NCBI GenBank assembly: GCA_009778275.1
Contig: WRKC01000082.1
Span: 1-12,030 of the forward strand
Source: Methanomassiliicoccaceae archaeon
Lineage (GTDB): Archaea > Thermoplasmatota > Thermoplasmata > Methanomassiliicoccales > Methanomethylophilaceae
DNA length: 12,030 nt
Reading direction: 5' to 3'
Each line of letters begins with the position of its first letter. Positions within the stretch are counted from its first letter, which is position 1. Under the pieces are notes generated by a model that did not search any database, had not been told where the DNA came from, and worked only from the letters and a program-made list of their open reading frames with translations. Below are positions 1 through 7,259 of this stretch, piece after piece. Both the position numbers and the translations under genes were made by a program.

Positions 1-1218
1 CACGAGTTCGTCAGATGGCAGGACTCCGAAGGGAACATCGCCGGAACATCGACTACGGCAACTCTTCCGTCCTACGCTTCGCCCATATCTTCGGTGACCG
101 CTGCAGCCGTCACCGCCAGAAGCGGCGACAGGCTGATGGTCTCCCTGGAATCGATCCCCGCGGGAGCGGTCTTCACCTACAAGATAGGATCGCTCAACGA
201 CGTCGTCTACATAGATCCGTTCCCAATGGAAAGGTCCGAGACATTGGACATCGTCGCCCCCGCCGCATTCGGCACGGGTAGTTTCGTTAATTGGAAGGAT
301 TCAGCGGGAACGCAGGTGGGAACTGCGCCGGCGGTGTTCGGTCTCACGCTGCTGGCATCCGGCGAGACGGAGACGTTCACTGCGCAATACTCCTCCCCTT
401 CGCTCTCGTATTGGATAAACGCCACCGCCGATTCTGGCTCGATTGTCTCCCCTTCGGGGAAGACGCCAGTCGTGAAGGGAGCGTCCCTCATGGTGACCTT
501 CTCTGCCCGCAACGGCTACATGATATACGAGGTCATAGTGGACGGAAAGCCCCTTTCCCAGGACCAGATCGATCTCGGATACTACACTTTCAGGAACGTC
601 ATGATGAACCACTCCATCGTGGTAAAGTCCACAGATGATTTCATCACCCTCGAGGTGAGGATCGTGGAAGGTAACGGGCACGTCGATTACAGCCTCAGCG
701 GAAGGACCGTCGAGACGTACGTGGTCATCATACCCATGCCGGCGCACACGTACCTTTCGCTGATGGCTTACGCAGACGGAGGATACGAGTTCAAGGAATG
801 GGACATGGCGGGAATGACGTACAGAACGTCGGACATCTCCTTCAATGACGTTACATCATCGATTTACATTGAGGTGCACTTCGCATCGGACGGAGGTCAG
901 GACGGCTTCGACTGGACGCTCGCGTTGATCATCATCCTCGCGATACTGTTCATCCTCGCGCTGGCGGCGTTGCTGTTCTTCCTGCTGTTCTACTGGAGGA
1001 GGTACGAGGTCGTCGAGGTAGAAGGCGTGTCGATGACGGAAAGGGACAAAGCGCGCAGGAAGAGGGCGTATACCTTCCAAATGGAAGGATACTCGGGAAC
1101 GGTCGCATACCGCATCGGCGAGGACGGGATATGGAAGACGCTCCTCCCCAGCCCCGACGGCAGCTACACTATACCCGGAAAGGACGTGGTAGGCAAGATA
1201 ACGATCGAACGTCGCTAA
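1..1218 (+). CDS. Adhesin-like surface protein, internalin-type repeats, C-terminal membrane anchor (5' partial)
   Basis: The frame is open from base 1, so the gene begins before the window; 405 codons are visible. The internal GTG at 94 is not the start. The extracellular part carries divergent InlB/Flg_new-like beta repeats. Their signature aromatic/Trp cores are HEFVRWQDSEG at codons 1-11, FVNWKDSAG near 95-103 and YEFKEWDMAG near 263-272. Between them lies a module of the type 'A-G-x-I-x-P-x-G ... GY-x-I-x-x-V-x-VDG ... YTFRNVMMNHSIVV' (codons about 140-210). A long hydrophobic helix at codons about 305-332 is followed by Trp-Arg-Arg, which by the positive-inside rule places the last 73 or so residues in the cytoplasm. 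The protein probably sits in the cell envelope facing outward and may act in adhesion, but no ligand can be named. The family is usually several hundred to thousands of residues long, so much of the protein is missing. Confidence 0.85.
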   Translation, partial: HEFVRWQDSEGNIAGTSTTATLPSYASPISSVTAAAVTARSGDRLMVSLESIPAGAVFTYKIGSLNDVVYIDPFPMERSETLDIVAPAAFGTGSFVNWKDSAGTQVGTAPAVFGLTLLASGETETFTAQYSSPSLSYWINATADSGSIVSPSGKTPVVKGASLMVTFSARNGYMIYEVIVDGKPLSQDQIDLGYYTFRNVMMNHSIVVKSTDDFITLEVRIVEGNGHVDYSLSGRTVETYVVIIPMPAHTYLSLMAYADGGYEFKEWDMAGMTYRTSDISFNDVTSSIYIEVHFASDGGQDGFDWTLALIIILAILFILALAALLFFLLFYWRRYEVVEVEGVSMTERDKARRKRAYTFQMEGYSGTVAYRIGEDGIWKTLLPSPDGSYTIPGKDVVGKITIERR

Positions 1219-1245
1219 CTGCGGAACGCGGACTGAAACTTCAAC

Positions 1246-1280
1246 GGGGGAGGACCCCTCCCCTCATTTTCATATTTTTT
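1246..1280 (+). terminator. Hairpin plus T-tract terminator of the surface protein gene
   Basis: The arm GGGGAGG (1247-1253) pairs perfectly with CCTCCCC (1257-1263) around a 3-base loop, and an outer G-T pair can extend it. A T-rich run ending in six Ts at 1275-1280 follows. The hairpin lies 28 bases after the stop codon on the same strand. Archaea often need only the T-run, and both elements are present here. Confidence 0.8.
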
Positions 1281-1643
1281 AGCTACTGTTATTTATTGCT
1301 TATTTCAGTGGGGATTTGGCCAAAGTAGGGAATTATTTCAAACAATTTGATGTGCTGGCATGAGAATACCATCCTCGTGATGTAAGGATATCTGAAAAGA
1401 ACCTTTGACACATAATTGGATACTGTTCAAAATACGCAGGTGCCGTCTTTATCAAAAAGGCCGAAATAGTACGATAAAACAAGAACTACAGAACATGCGT
1501 ACCTCCGCAAGGACGGCGTATATGTTGTGCCTTCGGTTGCCTTAGAGATGAAAGGCATCTCGGTTGCTGTTTTTGCATTGTCCCCCTATAACATTCAGAC
1601 TGCAACATATTTATTGTAGGCGGGACTAATCAGGCATGTTGAA
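1281..1643. other. AT-rich intergenic stretch without a supportable gene
   Basis: This 363-base stretch has lower GC than its neighbours. No reading frame longer than about 50 codons begins with a normal start or resembles a family I know. A hairpin GAGATG-AAAGG-CATCTC at 1545-1561 is followed by five Ts at 1570-1574, so a small RNA or a leftover terminator is possible. A protein-like stretch of 49 codons lies at 1470-1616 between two TAG codons, in the same phase as aspS. I treat it as chance or a decayed remnant. The last 40 bases hold the aspS promoter. Confidence 0.5.
1607..1615 (+). promoter_or_regulatory. TATA-like box of aspS
   Basis: ATATTTATT is centred about 33 bases before the aspS ATG at 1644. 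With the usual archaeal spacing of about 25 bases to the start of transcription, the leader would be only a few bases. No convincing Shine-Dalgarno sequence lies before the ATG, which fits near-leaderless translation. Confidence 0.5.
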
Positions 1644-2948
1644 ATGACCGCCATAAGAGACTCAGGAAATATCGGCAGGGGAGACGGGATCGTAATGGTG
1701 AAAGGATGGGTCCAGGACACAAGGAACCTGGGCGGAATATCCTTTCTGACCATCAGGGACAGGCACGGGACCGTACAGATAACGATGCCCAAGAAGAAGA
1801 TCGATCCCATACTATTCGAATCGCTGACGAAACTTCCAAGGGAATCCGTCATTGCAGTCACCGGGGAAGTGAAAGAAAGCGACCAGACCTCCCTCGGCGT
1901 AGAACTGATACCGCAATCCTTTGTGCTTTACAGCGAGGCGGGAGCGCCGCTTCCTCTCGGAGTGATAGATAAAGTGAACGCCGAAATGGACACACGCCTC
2001 AACAACAGGTTCATGGACCTCAGGAAACCCGAGATGAGAGCGGTGTTCGAGATAAGGTCATTGGTGATCCAGTTGATCTCAGAAGCGATGGCGGAGAACG
2101 GTTTTGCGACCATACACACCCCCAAGATCGTAGCTTCGGGAGCCGAGGGCGGCGCAACACTGTTCAGCATAGACTATTTCGGAAGACGGGCCTATCTGGC
2201 GCAAAGCCCGCAGCTTTACAAACAGATGCTGATGTCAACAGGCCTCGACAGGGTCTTCGAGATAGGCCCGGCGTTCAGGGCCGAGCATTCCAACACGAAC
2301 CGCCATGTGACAGAGTTCATCTCCTTCGACGGGGAGATGGCGTGGATAGAGAAAGAGGAGGACGTGATGGCCATGATTGAGAACGTGGTCGACCGCGTAC
2401 TCGTGCAGCTGAAGGAGAGGGGAAAGAAGCATCTCGCCGTCCTCGGTAAAGAGATCGTCGTTCCCAAAAGGCCGTATCCTCTTCTCACTTACACGGAATG
2501 TTTGGATATCGCAGCCACACGCGGCCTCCCGATAAAGAACGGGGAGGACCTCGGGACGGAAGGCGAGAAACTGGTGGGCGATGCCATGGCCGAAAAGGGA
2601 TACGACCTGTATTTCATCATCGAGTATCCGGAAGAGGCGAAACCCTTCTATATTATGGAAAAAGAAGGCACCGATCTGTCTTTCTCCTTTGACCTCGACT
2701 ACAAAGGCCAGGAGATATCCTCCGGAGGACAGAGGGAGCACAGGTACTCCGAATTAGTAAAAAGAATAGAGAAGAAAGGACTGGACCCTGAAGATTTCGC
2801 TTCGTATCTGGACGCTTTCAAGTACGGCATGCCACCGCACGGCGGATGGGGGATGGGAGTGGACCGCCTGGTCGCAAAGATCCTCGACCTTCCCAACGTG
2901 AGAGAGGCGATACTGTTCCCGAGGGACATGAGCAGACTGACCCCGTAA
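1644..2948 (+). CDS. aspS: Aspartyl-tRNA synthetase, archaeal type
   Basis: This class IIb synthetase charges tRNA with aspartate in the cytoplasm. The 434 residues match the archaeal/eukaryotic form, which lacks the large bacterial insertion domain. An N-terminal OB-fold anticodon-binding domain (about 16-95, with GWVQDTRNLGG at 21-31) is followed by the catalytic core. Motif 1 lies around RFMDLRKPE (122-130). The substrate loop AQSPQLYKQ is at 186-194. Motif 2 is FRAEHSNTNRHVTEF (211-225), and motif 3 is GMPPHGGWGMGVDRL (395-409). The C-terminus FPRDMSRLTP is typical of archaeal AspRS. The ATG at 1644 fits the family's N-terminus and the TATA box. At the two anticodon-domain sites used to tell discriminating from non-discriminating enzymes, this protein has Gln24 and Ser83, matching neither the W/K nor the H/P pair. 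Whether it also charges tRNA-Asn is therefore open. Confidence 0.97.
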   Translation: MTAIRDSGNIGRGDGIVMVKGWVQDTRNLGGISFLTIRDRHGTVQITMPKKKIDPILFESLTKLPRESVIAVTGEVKESDQTSLGVELIPQSFVLYSEAGAPLPLGVIDKVNAEMDTRLNNRFMDLRKPEMRAVFEIRSLVIQLISEAMAENGFATIHTPKIVASGAEGGATLFSIDYFGRRAYLAQSPQLYKQMLMSTGLDRVFEIGPAFRAEHSNTNRHVTEFISFDGEMAWIEKEEDVMAMIENVVDRVLVQLKERGKKHLAVLGKEIVVPKRPYPLLTYTECLDIAATRGLPIKNGEDLGTEGEKLVGDAMAEKGYDLYFIIEYPEEAKPFYIMEKEGTDLSFSFDLDYKGQEISSGGQREHRYSELVKRIEKKGLDPEDFASYLDAFKYGMPPHGGWGMGVDRLVAKILDLPNVREAILFPRDMSRLTP

Positions 2949-2972
2949 GGCCAGCACAGATACCAGGTGACG

Positions 2973-3042
2973 TTGCAGAGGGCCTTGCAGATCTAGATTG
3001 TTCTAGTACAAACCGTCAACAAAACCTAGTACAAACCGTCAA
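2973..3042. repeat. Cluster of short direct and inverted repeats downstream of aspS
   Basis: CTAGTACAAACCGTCAA occurs twice, at 3003-3019 and 3026-3042, separated by 6 bases. Just upstream, TTGCAGA occurs at 2973-2979 and 2985-2991, and CTAGA/TCTAG form an inverted repeat at 2993-3006. Three CTAG tetramers fall within 37 bases. The region is non-coding. Two copies are too few for a CRISPR array. It could be a regulator-binding site or the scar of an inserted element. Confidence 0.6.
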
Positions 3043-3057
3043 TTCCATTGGAAATGC

Positions 3058-3101
3058 AAACACTGGAGATTCGGGTGGCTAAACCCACTACCTGTGTTTT
3101 T
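3058..3101 (+). terminator. Probable terminator hairpin after aspS
   Basis: AAACACTGG (3058-3066) pairs with CCTGTGTTT (3091-3099) with a single T-T mismatch. Inside, GGGT (3073-3076) pairs with ACCC (3083-3086). The outer arm runs straight into five Ts (3097-3101). It lies about 110 bases past the aspS stop and before the hjc promoter, so it fits as the end of the aspS transcript. Confidence 0.5.
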
Positions 3102-3143
3102 CAGCAAGACGTAATAAAGACGTTTACTCAATGCGGTTGGTTA

Positions 3144-3167
3144 CCACTTTCGGCCACTTTCGGCCAC
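3144..3167. repeat. Tandem decamer CCACTTTCGG
   Basis: CCACTTTCGG is present twice head to tail (3144-3163), followed by a further partial CCAC. It ends about 15 bases before the hjc TATA-like box, a position where an activator or repressor site would be plausible. It may also be simple slippage. Confidence 0.55.
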
Positions 3168-3180
3168 CTGGCTGTTTTCT

Positions 3181-3188
3181 TTTTATAA
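3181..3188 (+). promoter_or_regulatory. TATA box of hjc
   Basis: The T-rich stretch TTTTATAA (3181-3188) lies 27-34 bases before the ATG at 3215. This places the start of transcription at or just before that ATG and argues against the in-frame upstream ATG at 3131, which would lie ahead of the promoter. Confidence 0.6.
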
Positions 3189-3214
3189 TCTCTCCTCCAT
3201 CAGAAAGCGATAAC

Positions 3215-3766
3215 ATGGCGGCAGCTGGCGATATTTATGAAAGGGAACTGAGGTCTCTCCTCAGCGGGGATCGGAAAGCGATAGCGAAGATGATCAAGAC
3301 CTGCAGCGAGGATGAGAACAGATCGTACAATCTGATGCTGAAGGATCCTTTCCTTGTCATAAGGGCCGCAGGCTCCCTCGGGGTGGACCTCGTCGCTCTG
3401 AGGTGGGATTATTCCTTCCCCATTGAGGTCAAGAGCTCGGCCGAAGAGACGATGCATTTCAGCAGGAATCCGAGGCTGACCGAACAGGCCGCAAAGATGA
3501 AAACCGCATGCAGCAGATCGAACCTTCTCCCTGTCTATGCATTCAGACTGAAGAACGTACGCGGCGACCCGTGGAGGATATTCACCATACCAACCAATGA
3601 GGAGATCAAGGGGAGGAACGAGATCCTGAGGAGAACGATCCCCACAATGGAGGTCACCGGCAACGGGAACTACATAATGAGGTGGGGGGACGGGATCAAG
3701 CTCTGCGATCTAATATCGTACATGTCGGACGGCATGACGGTCTCTGACGATCTTTTCGAAGAATGA
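3215..3766 (+). CDS. hjc: Archaeal Holliday junction resolvase Hjc, with an insertion
   Basis: Hjc is a dimeric, metal-dependent endonuclease that resolves four-way DNA junctions in recombination and fork repair. The 183-residue protein shows the family's catalytic pattern. Glu9-Arg10 lie in YERELRSLL, Asp58 in IRAAGSLGVDLVAL (49-62), and Glu71 and Lys73 in PIEVKSS (69-75). These correspond to the E/R, D and ExK residues of the archaeal enzyme. The core continues through LPVYAFRLKN (105-114) and WRIFTIP (120-126). Compared with the roughly 120-residue Pyrococcus enzyme it has about 30 extra residues between the first helix and the first strand (17-46) and a longer tail. I chose the ATG at 3215 because the TATA box lies just upstream of it and the family begins close to this point; a longer frame opens at 3131. 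The gene stands alone between two promoters. Confidence 0.85.
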   Translation: MAAAGDIYERELRSLLSGDRKAIAKMIKTCSEDENRSYNLMLKDPFLVIRAAGSLGVDLVALRWDYSFPIEVKSSAEETMHFSRNPRLTEQAAKMKTACSRSNLLPVYAFRLKNVRGDPWRIFTIPTNEEIKGRNEILRRTIPTMEVTGNGNYIMRWGDGIKLCDLISYMSDGMTVSDDLFEE

Positions 3767-3784
3767 CGGCCGTCAGCACTCATA

Positions 3785-3805
3785 GGGCTCATCACGGATC
3801 AGCCC
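3785..3805 (+). terminator. Weak hairpin downstream of hjc
   Basis: GGGCT (3785-3789) pairs with AGCCC (3801-3805) around an 11-base loop, 18 bases after the hjc stop. No T-run follows directly, so termination here is only a possibility. Confidence 0.25.
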
Positions 3806-3895
3806 GGTATATCTTCATCCGGCCGCCTCGCCATGGCCTCCTCCGTTAATAAATGGTAGGCTGTCCGAGCTGAAAAAGCCCCTCTTTATTCTGCG

Positions 3896-3907
3896 TATAT
3901 TATAAAT
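3896..3907 (+). promoter_or_regulatory. TATA box of the hisD-ppk-ppx unit
   Basis: TATATTATAAAT lies with its centre about 29 bases before the hisD ATG, predicting a leaderless or very short-leader transcript. The purine run AGGGG at 3921-3925 is too near the predicted transcript start to be a sure ribosome binding site. Confidence 0.6.
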
Positions 3908-3930
3908 GCTCTGAACAGATAGGGGAAATC

Positions 3931-5187
3931 ATGTGGAAGCAGGTCGATGAGAACTTCTGGAAGGAGAATCGAGGGTCGAAGATCGACGAAGTAACGGACG
4001 CGGTCCAGGACATAATCGATCTGGTGAGATTCGAAGGCGACAAAGCATTGATGGATCTCACGCTGAAGTTCGACAAGGTAGTACTGGAAGAGATCGAGGT
4101 ATCGAGGGACGAGATAGAGGCCGCTTACGAGGAAGTGGACCCCGTTCTTCTGGATGAACTGGAGAACGCGGCAGAGTACATACAGCGTTTCCATGAGCTC
4201 CAGGTCCCAGAGGACCTTTGGCTGAAAGAGATCGAGCCGGGGATAACTCTCGGTATGAAAAGCTCTCCTCTCGAAAGGGTCGGCTGCTACATCCCCGGAG
4301 GAAGAGCGTCGTATCCGTCCACCGCCCTGATGTGCGTCATTGCCGCAAGGGTAGCTGGCGTCGAAGAAGTTGTATGCTGCACTCCCCCTCCCGTCAACCC
4401 GCTTACGCTGGTCGCTTTGGACATAGCCGGCGCCGACGAGATATACAAAGTAGGTGGAGCGCAGGCCATCGCGGCGATGGCATTGGGAACGGAGTCGATA
4501 GAGCCCGTGCAGAAGATAGTCGGCCCTGGCAACGTTTTCGTGACCGCGGCAAAGACGATGCTGAGGAAGGTCGTGGAGATAGACTTCCCCGCCGGACCGA
4601 GCGAGATAGGCGTCCTCACGGACGAAACGGCGAATGCGGAATTCATCGCTGCGGATATGCTCGCGCAAGCGGAGCACGATCCGTCATCCGCATGTTTACT
4701 GGTAACGACCGACCCGGAGCTTCCGCATGAGGTCTGGTCATACATCGAGGAGCAGATGGAAGGCGCTCCGAGGAAAGAGATAATGCTCTCCGCATTGGAA
4801 AATTCGGGTTATATTGTGGAGAGGGATATCGGGCTTGCGACGGAGATAATGAACAGCATAGCACCGGAACACCTTTCCATTCAGGTCAAGGACCCGTTGG
4901 AGGTTCTTTCGGGAATAACCAACGCCGGATCCATTTTCATCGGCCCCTACACTCCGATCGCGGCCGGCGATTACGCCACAGGGACCAACCACGTCCTACC
5001 TACGGCGGGGCACGCCGCGACGATGTCCGGGCTGAACGTGGCGCACTTCAGGAAGACGTCCGCCGTCCAGATGATAACAAGGGACGGATTGGCGGTCATT
5101 GCCCCGACGATCGTGGCGATCTCGAAAGCAGAGGGGCTTTACGCGCACTCCGATTCCGTCACGATAAGAAGTAAAAGAAAGGAATGA
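3931..5187 (+). CDS. hisD: Histidinol dehydrogenase
   Basis: HisD catalyses the last two steps of histidine synthesis, oxidising L-histidinol to L-histidine with two NAD+ in the cytoplasm. The 418 residues match the family's usual length. The signature ERVGCYIPGGRASYPST lies at 115-131, VGGAQAIAA at 174-182 and the glycine-rich KIVGPGN at 195-201. Zinc and catalytic residues are all in place by alignment with the E. coli enzyme. Gln246 and His249 lie in MLAQAEHDPSSA, Glu313-His314 in APEHLSI, Asp347 in AAGDYATGTNHVLPT (344-358) and His406 in EGLYAHSDSV. No other his gene is in the window, so the pathway is scattered. The gene's TGA overlaps the next gene's ATG in an ATGA junction, so hisD and ppk are probably co-transcribed and translationally coupled. 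Confidence 0.97.
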   Translation: MWKQVDENFWKENRGSKIDEVTDAVQDIIDLVRFEGDKALMDLTLKFDKVVLEEIEVSRDEIEAAYEEVDPVLLDELENAAEYIQRFHELQVPEDLWLKEIEPGITLGMKSSPLERVGCYIPGGRASYPSTALMCVIAARVAGVEEVVCCTPPPVNPLTLVALDIAGADEIYKVGGAQAIAAMALGTESIEPVQKIVGPGNVFVTAAKTMLRKVVEIDFPAGPSEIGVLTDETANAEFIAADMLAQAEHDPSSACLLVTTDPELPHEVWSYIEEQMEGAPRKEIMLSALENSGYIVERDIGLATEIMNSIAPEHLSIQVKDPLEVLSGITNAGSIFIGPYTPIAAGDYATGTNHVLPTAGHAATMSGLNVAHFRKTSAVQMITRDGLAVIAPTIVAISKAEGLYAHSDSVTIRSKRKE

Positions 5188-7259
5188 CGAAGATGGGAGA
5201 GGAAATAGACCTTTTCGACCACAGCCTATACATAAATAGGGAGCTGTCCTGGCTGGAGTTCAACCGCAGATGCCTGGCAGAGGCGGGAGAGCAGAGTGTT
5301 CCGCTGCTTGAAAGGGTGAAGTTCCTTGCCATCGCATACGGGAACATGGACGAATTCTTCATGATCAGGGTCCCGGGGCTGCTGCAGAGGGAAGAGAGCA
5401 GCAGTCTGATAACGATCGGCCCGGACGTGTATCACGACACAAAGGCCCTCATGTCCGAGATATATAAGACGGTCGACGACCTCGTCGACGGGTACGAGGC
5501 ATGCTGGGGCAGGCTGAGGAAGGAACTGTCTGAGAACGGCGTAAGGATACACGACATCGACGTATTGTCCGACGGCAGGAAGGCATGGGTCCAAGATTAT
5601 TACAGGGAGAGGGTGCATCCGCTGCTGACGCCTCTCGCGCTGGACATATCCCACCCTTTTCCTTTCATTTCAAGCAACTCGCTCAACGTTGCCGTGAAGA
5701 TCAGCAACAAGAATGAGAACATCTACGCAAGGGTGAAAGTACCGGTCGGCATCCTTCCGAGGTTCGTCAGGATACCTTCCGAATCGCCGGGGATGGACTT
5801 CGTTCAGCTGGAGGATATTGTAATGTCTCACGTGAACGAACTGTTCCCGGGGATGAACGTGACCGGAGCATACATTTTCAGAGTAACGAGGAACGCCGAC
5901 GTCAAAGTAACGATCGACGAGGCATGCGATCTCATGTCCGCGGTGGAGACATCGATCGATTCAAGGGATGTCGGGTTCCCGGTCAGGATGATGGTGGAGG
6001 AGGATATGCCGTTGGAGATGGTCACGCTTTTCGGTAAGAATCTGAAACTCAGGGACAACCAGATACACAAAGCGTCCTTAGGGGGGATGCTCCTGACAGA
6101 CCTGTGGCAGATAGCATCGATCGATCTGCCGGAGCTCAAGGATGAGTACTTCCTCCCGTATATCCCGCCGGAGTTCGGAGAGGACAGAAGCATCTTTGAC
6201 ACAATCAGAGAAAAGGATTGGATAATCTTCCATCCTTACGAACCGTTCGACATCATCGTCCGCTTCCTGAACGAGGCTGCGGATGACGTGAACGTCCAGA
6301 GCATAAAGATATGCCTGTACAGGATAGGAAAGGACCGTTCCATCATAAATGCCCTGAGGAAGGCCAGGATGAAGGGGAAGACCGTATCCGTGCTCATGGA
6401 GCTGCGTGCGAAGTTCGATGAGACCAATAACATATATCTGGCGAGGGAGCTTGAAAAGATAGGCATTCATGTGGTCTACGGTCCCGTCGATATGAAGGTG
6501 CACTCGAAACTGCTGCAGGTGGTCAGGCTGGAGAAGGACAAGCTGATAAGATACACCCATATGAGTTCCGGCAACTACAACACGAACACCTCGAAACAGT
6601 ACAGCGACATCTCCTTCCTCACTGCCAACAAGGAGATCGGAGAGGACGTGGGAGAGCTTTTCAACGCATTGACGGGCGTCTTCGGCCCCAGGGACTACAA
6701 GCACATCCTTGTCGCCCCCATCACGCTGAAAAAGGCCCTTATCGCAAAGATCAAGAGAGAGGCGGAGAACCATTCCAAAGGAAAGAAAGCGTACATCGCG
6801 ATGAAGGCCAATGGCCTCGTGGATTCGGACATCATAGCCGAGCTCTACAAGGCATCCATGTCGGGGGTGAAGATAGACCTTAACATCAGGGGCCTGTGCT
6901 GTCTGCGGCCGGGTATCAGGGGGATATCGGAGAACATAAGGGTGATAAGCATCGTGGACAGATTCCTGGAGCACGCGAGGATCTACTATTTCGAGAACGC
7001 AGGCGACCCCGAGATGTACATGGGGTCATCGGATGTCATGCCGAGGAACCTCATCGCAAGGGTGGAGGTGCTGTACCCCGTACTGGACAAGAGAATGCTC
7101 TCGAACATAAAGAAGAACATACTGGACATTCATCTGAAAGACAATAAGAAGGCCAAATACCTGACATCGGACGGAAGATATCTTCCCGTCAAGGCCGCAG
7201 GCAGAAAGCTCCGCTCGCAGAAATGGTTCATCGAGAACAGGGGCAAATGGCATGAATGA
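5184..7259 (+). CDS. ppk: Polyphosphate kinase (PPK1)
   Basis: PPK1 reversibly moves the terminal phosphate of ATP onto inorganic polyphosphate. The 691 residues are the family length. The N-terminal domain opens with YINRELSWLEFNRR (16-29) and NMDEFFMIRVPGL (54-66), followed by the HPFPFISSNSLN stretch (157-168). The two phospholipase D-like domains carry the catalytic histidines. His440, in DMKVHSKLLQV (436-446), matches the histidine that becomes phosphorylated, and His597, in DRFLEHARIYYF (592-603), matches the second one. YTHMSSGNYN (457-466) and YMGSSDVMPRN (612-622) also fit. The ATG at 5184 overlaps the hisD stop (ATGA); another ATG at 5193 would remove three residues. The 3' end overlaps ppx by 8 bases. 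A kinase next to a phosphatase for the same polymer is a familiar pairing, while hisD in front is less usual. PPK1 is patchily distributed among archaea. Confidence 0.97.
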   Translation: MTKMGEEIDLFDHSLYINRELSWLEFNRRCLAEAGEQSVPLLERVKFLAIAYGNMDEFFMIRVPGLLQREESSSLITIGPDVYHDTKALMSEIYKTVDDLVDGYEACWGRLRKELSENGVRIHDIDVLSDGRKAWVQDYYRERVHPLLTPLALDISHPFPFISSNSLNVAVKISNKNENIYARVKVPVGILPRFVRIPSESPGMDFVQLEDIVMSHVNELFPGMNVTGAYIFRVTRNADVKVTIDEACDLMSAVETSIDSRDVGFPVRMMVEEDMPLEMVTLFGKNLKLRDNQIHKASLGGMLLTDLWQIASIDLPELKDEYFLPYIPPEFGEDRSIFDTIREKDWIIFHPYEPFDIIVRFLNEAADDVNVQSIKICLYRIGKDRSIINALRKARMKGKTVSVLMELRAKFDETNNIYLARELEKIGIHVVYGPVDMKVHSKLLQVVRLEKDKLIRYTHMSSGNYNTNTSKQYSDISFLTANKEIGEDVGELFNALTGVFGPRDYKHILVAPITLKKALIAKIKREAENHSKGKKAYIAMKANGLVDSDIIAELYKASMSGVKIDLNIRGLCCLRPGIRGISENIRVISIVDRFLEHARIYYFENAGDPEMYMGSSDVMPRNLIARVEVLYPVLDKRMLSNIKKNILDIHLKDNKKAKYLTSDGRYLPVKAAGRKLRSQKWFIENRGKWHE

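Noticed and set aside
1416..1643. AspRS extended upstream by read-through of two TAG codons
   Set aside because: The frame continues in phase, but archaeal AspRS normally starts at the 1644 ATG, and a TATA-like box sits directly before that start. Two TAGs in AT-rich DNA are easily chance.
3003..3042. Minimal CRISPR array from the 17-base repeat pair
   Set aside because: Only two copies with a 6-base gap, too short for repeat and spacer, and no cas genes nearby.
3131..3214. Longer N-terminus for hjc starting at 3131
   Set aside because: The extra 28 residues are encoded partly by the tandem decamer and the TATA box, and they precede the family's normal N-terminus.
3886..4677. Antisense frame of 263 codons over hisD
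   Set aside because: It covers the conserved hisD core and its own promoter region on the other strand, and the protein has no family resemblance.
6078..6974. Antisense frame of 298 codons over ppk
   Set aside because: Fully opposite the catalytic part of PPK1, with no start signals and no recognisable motifs.
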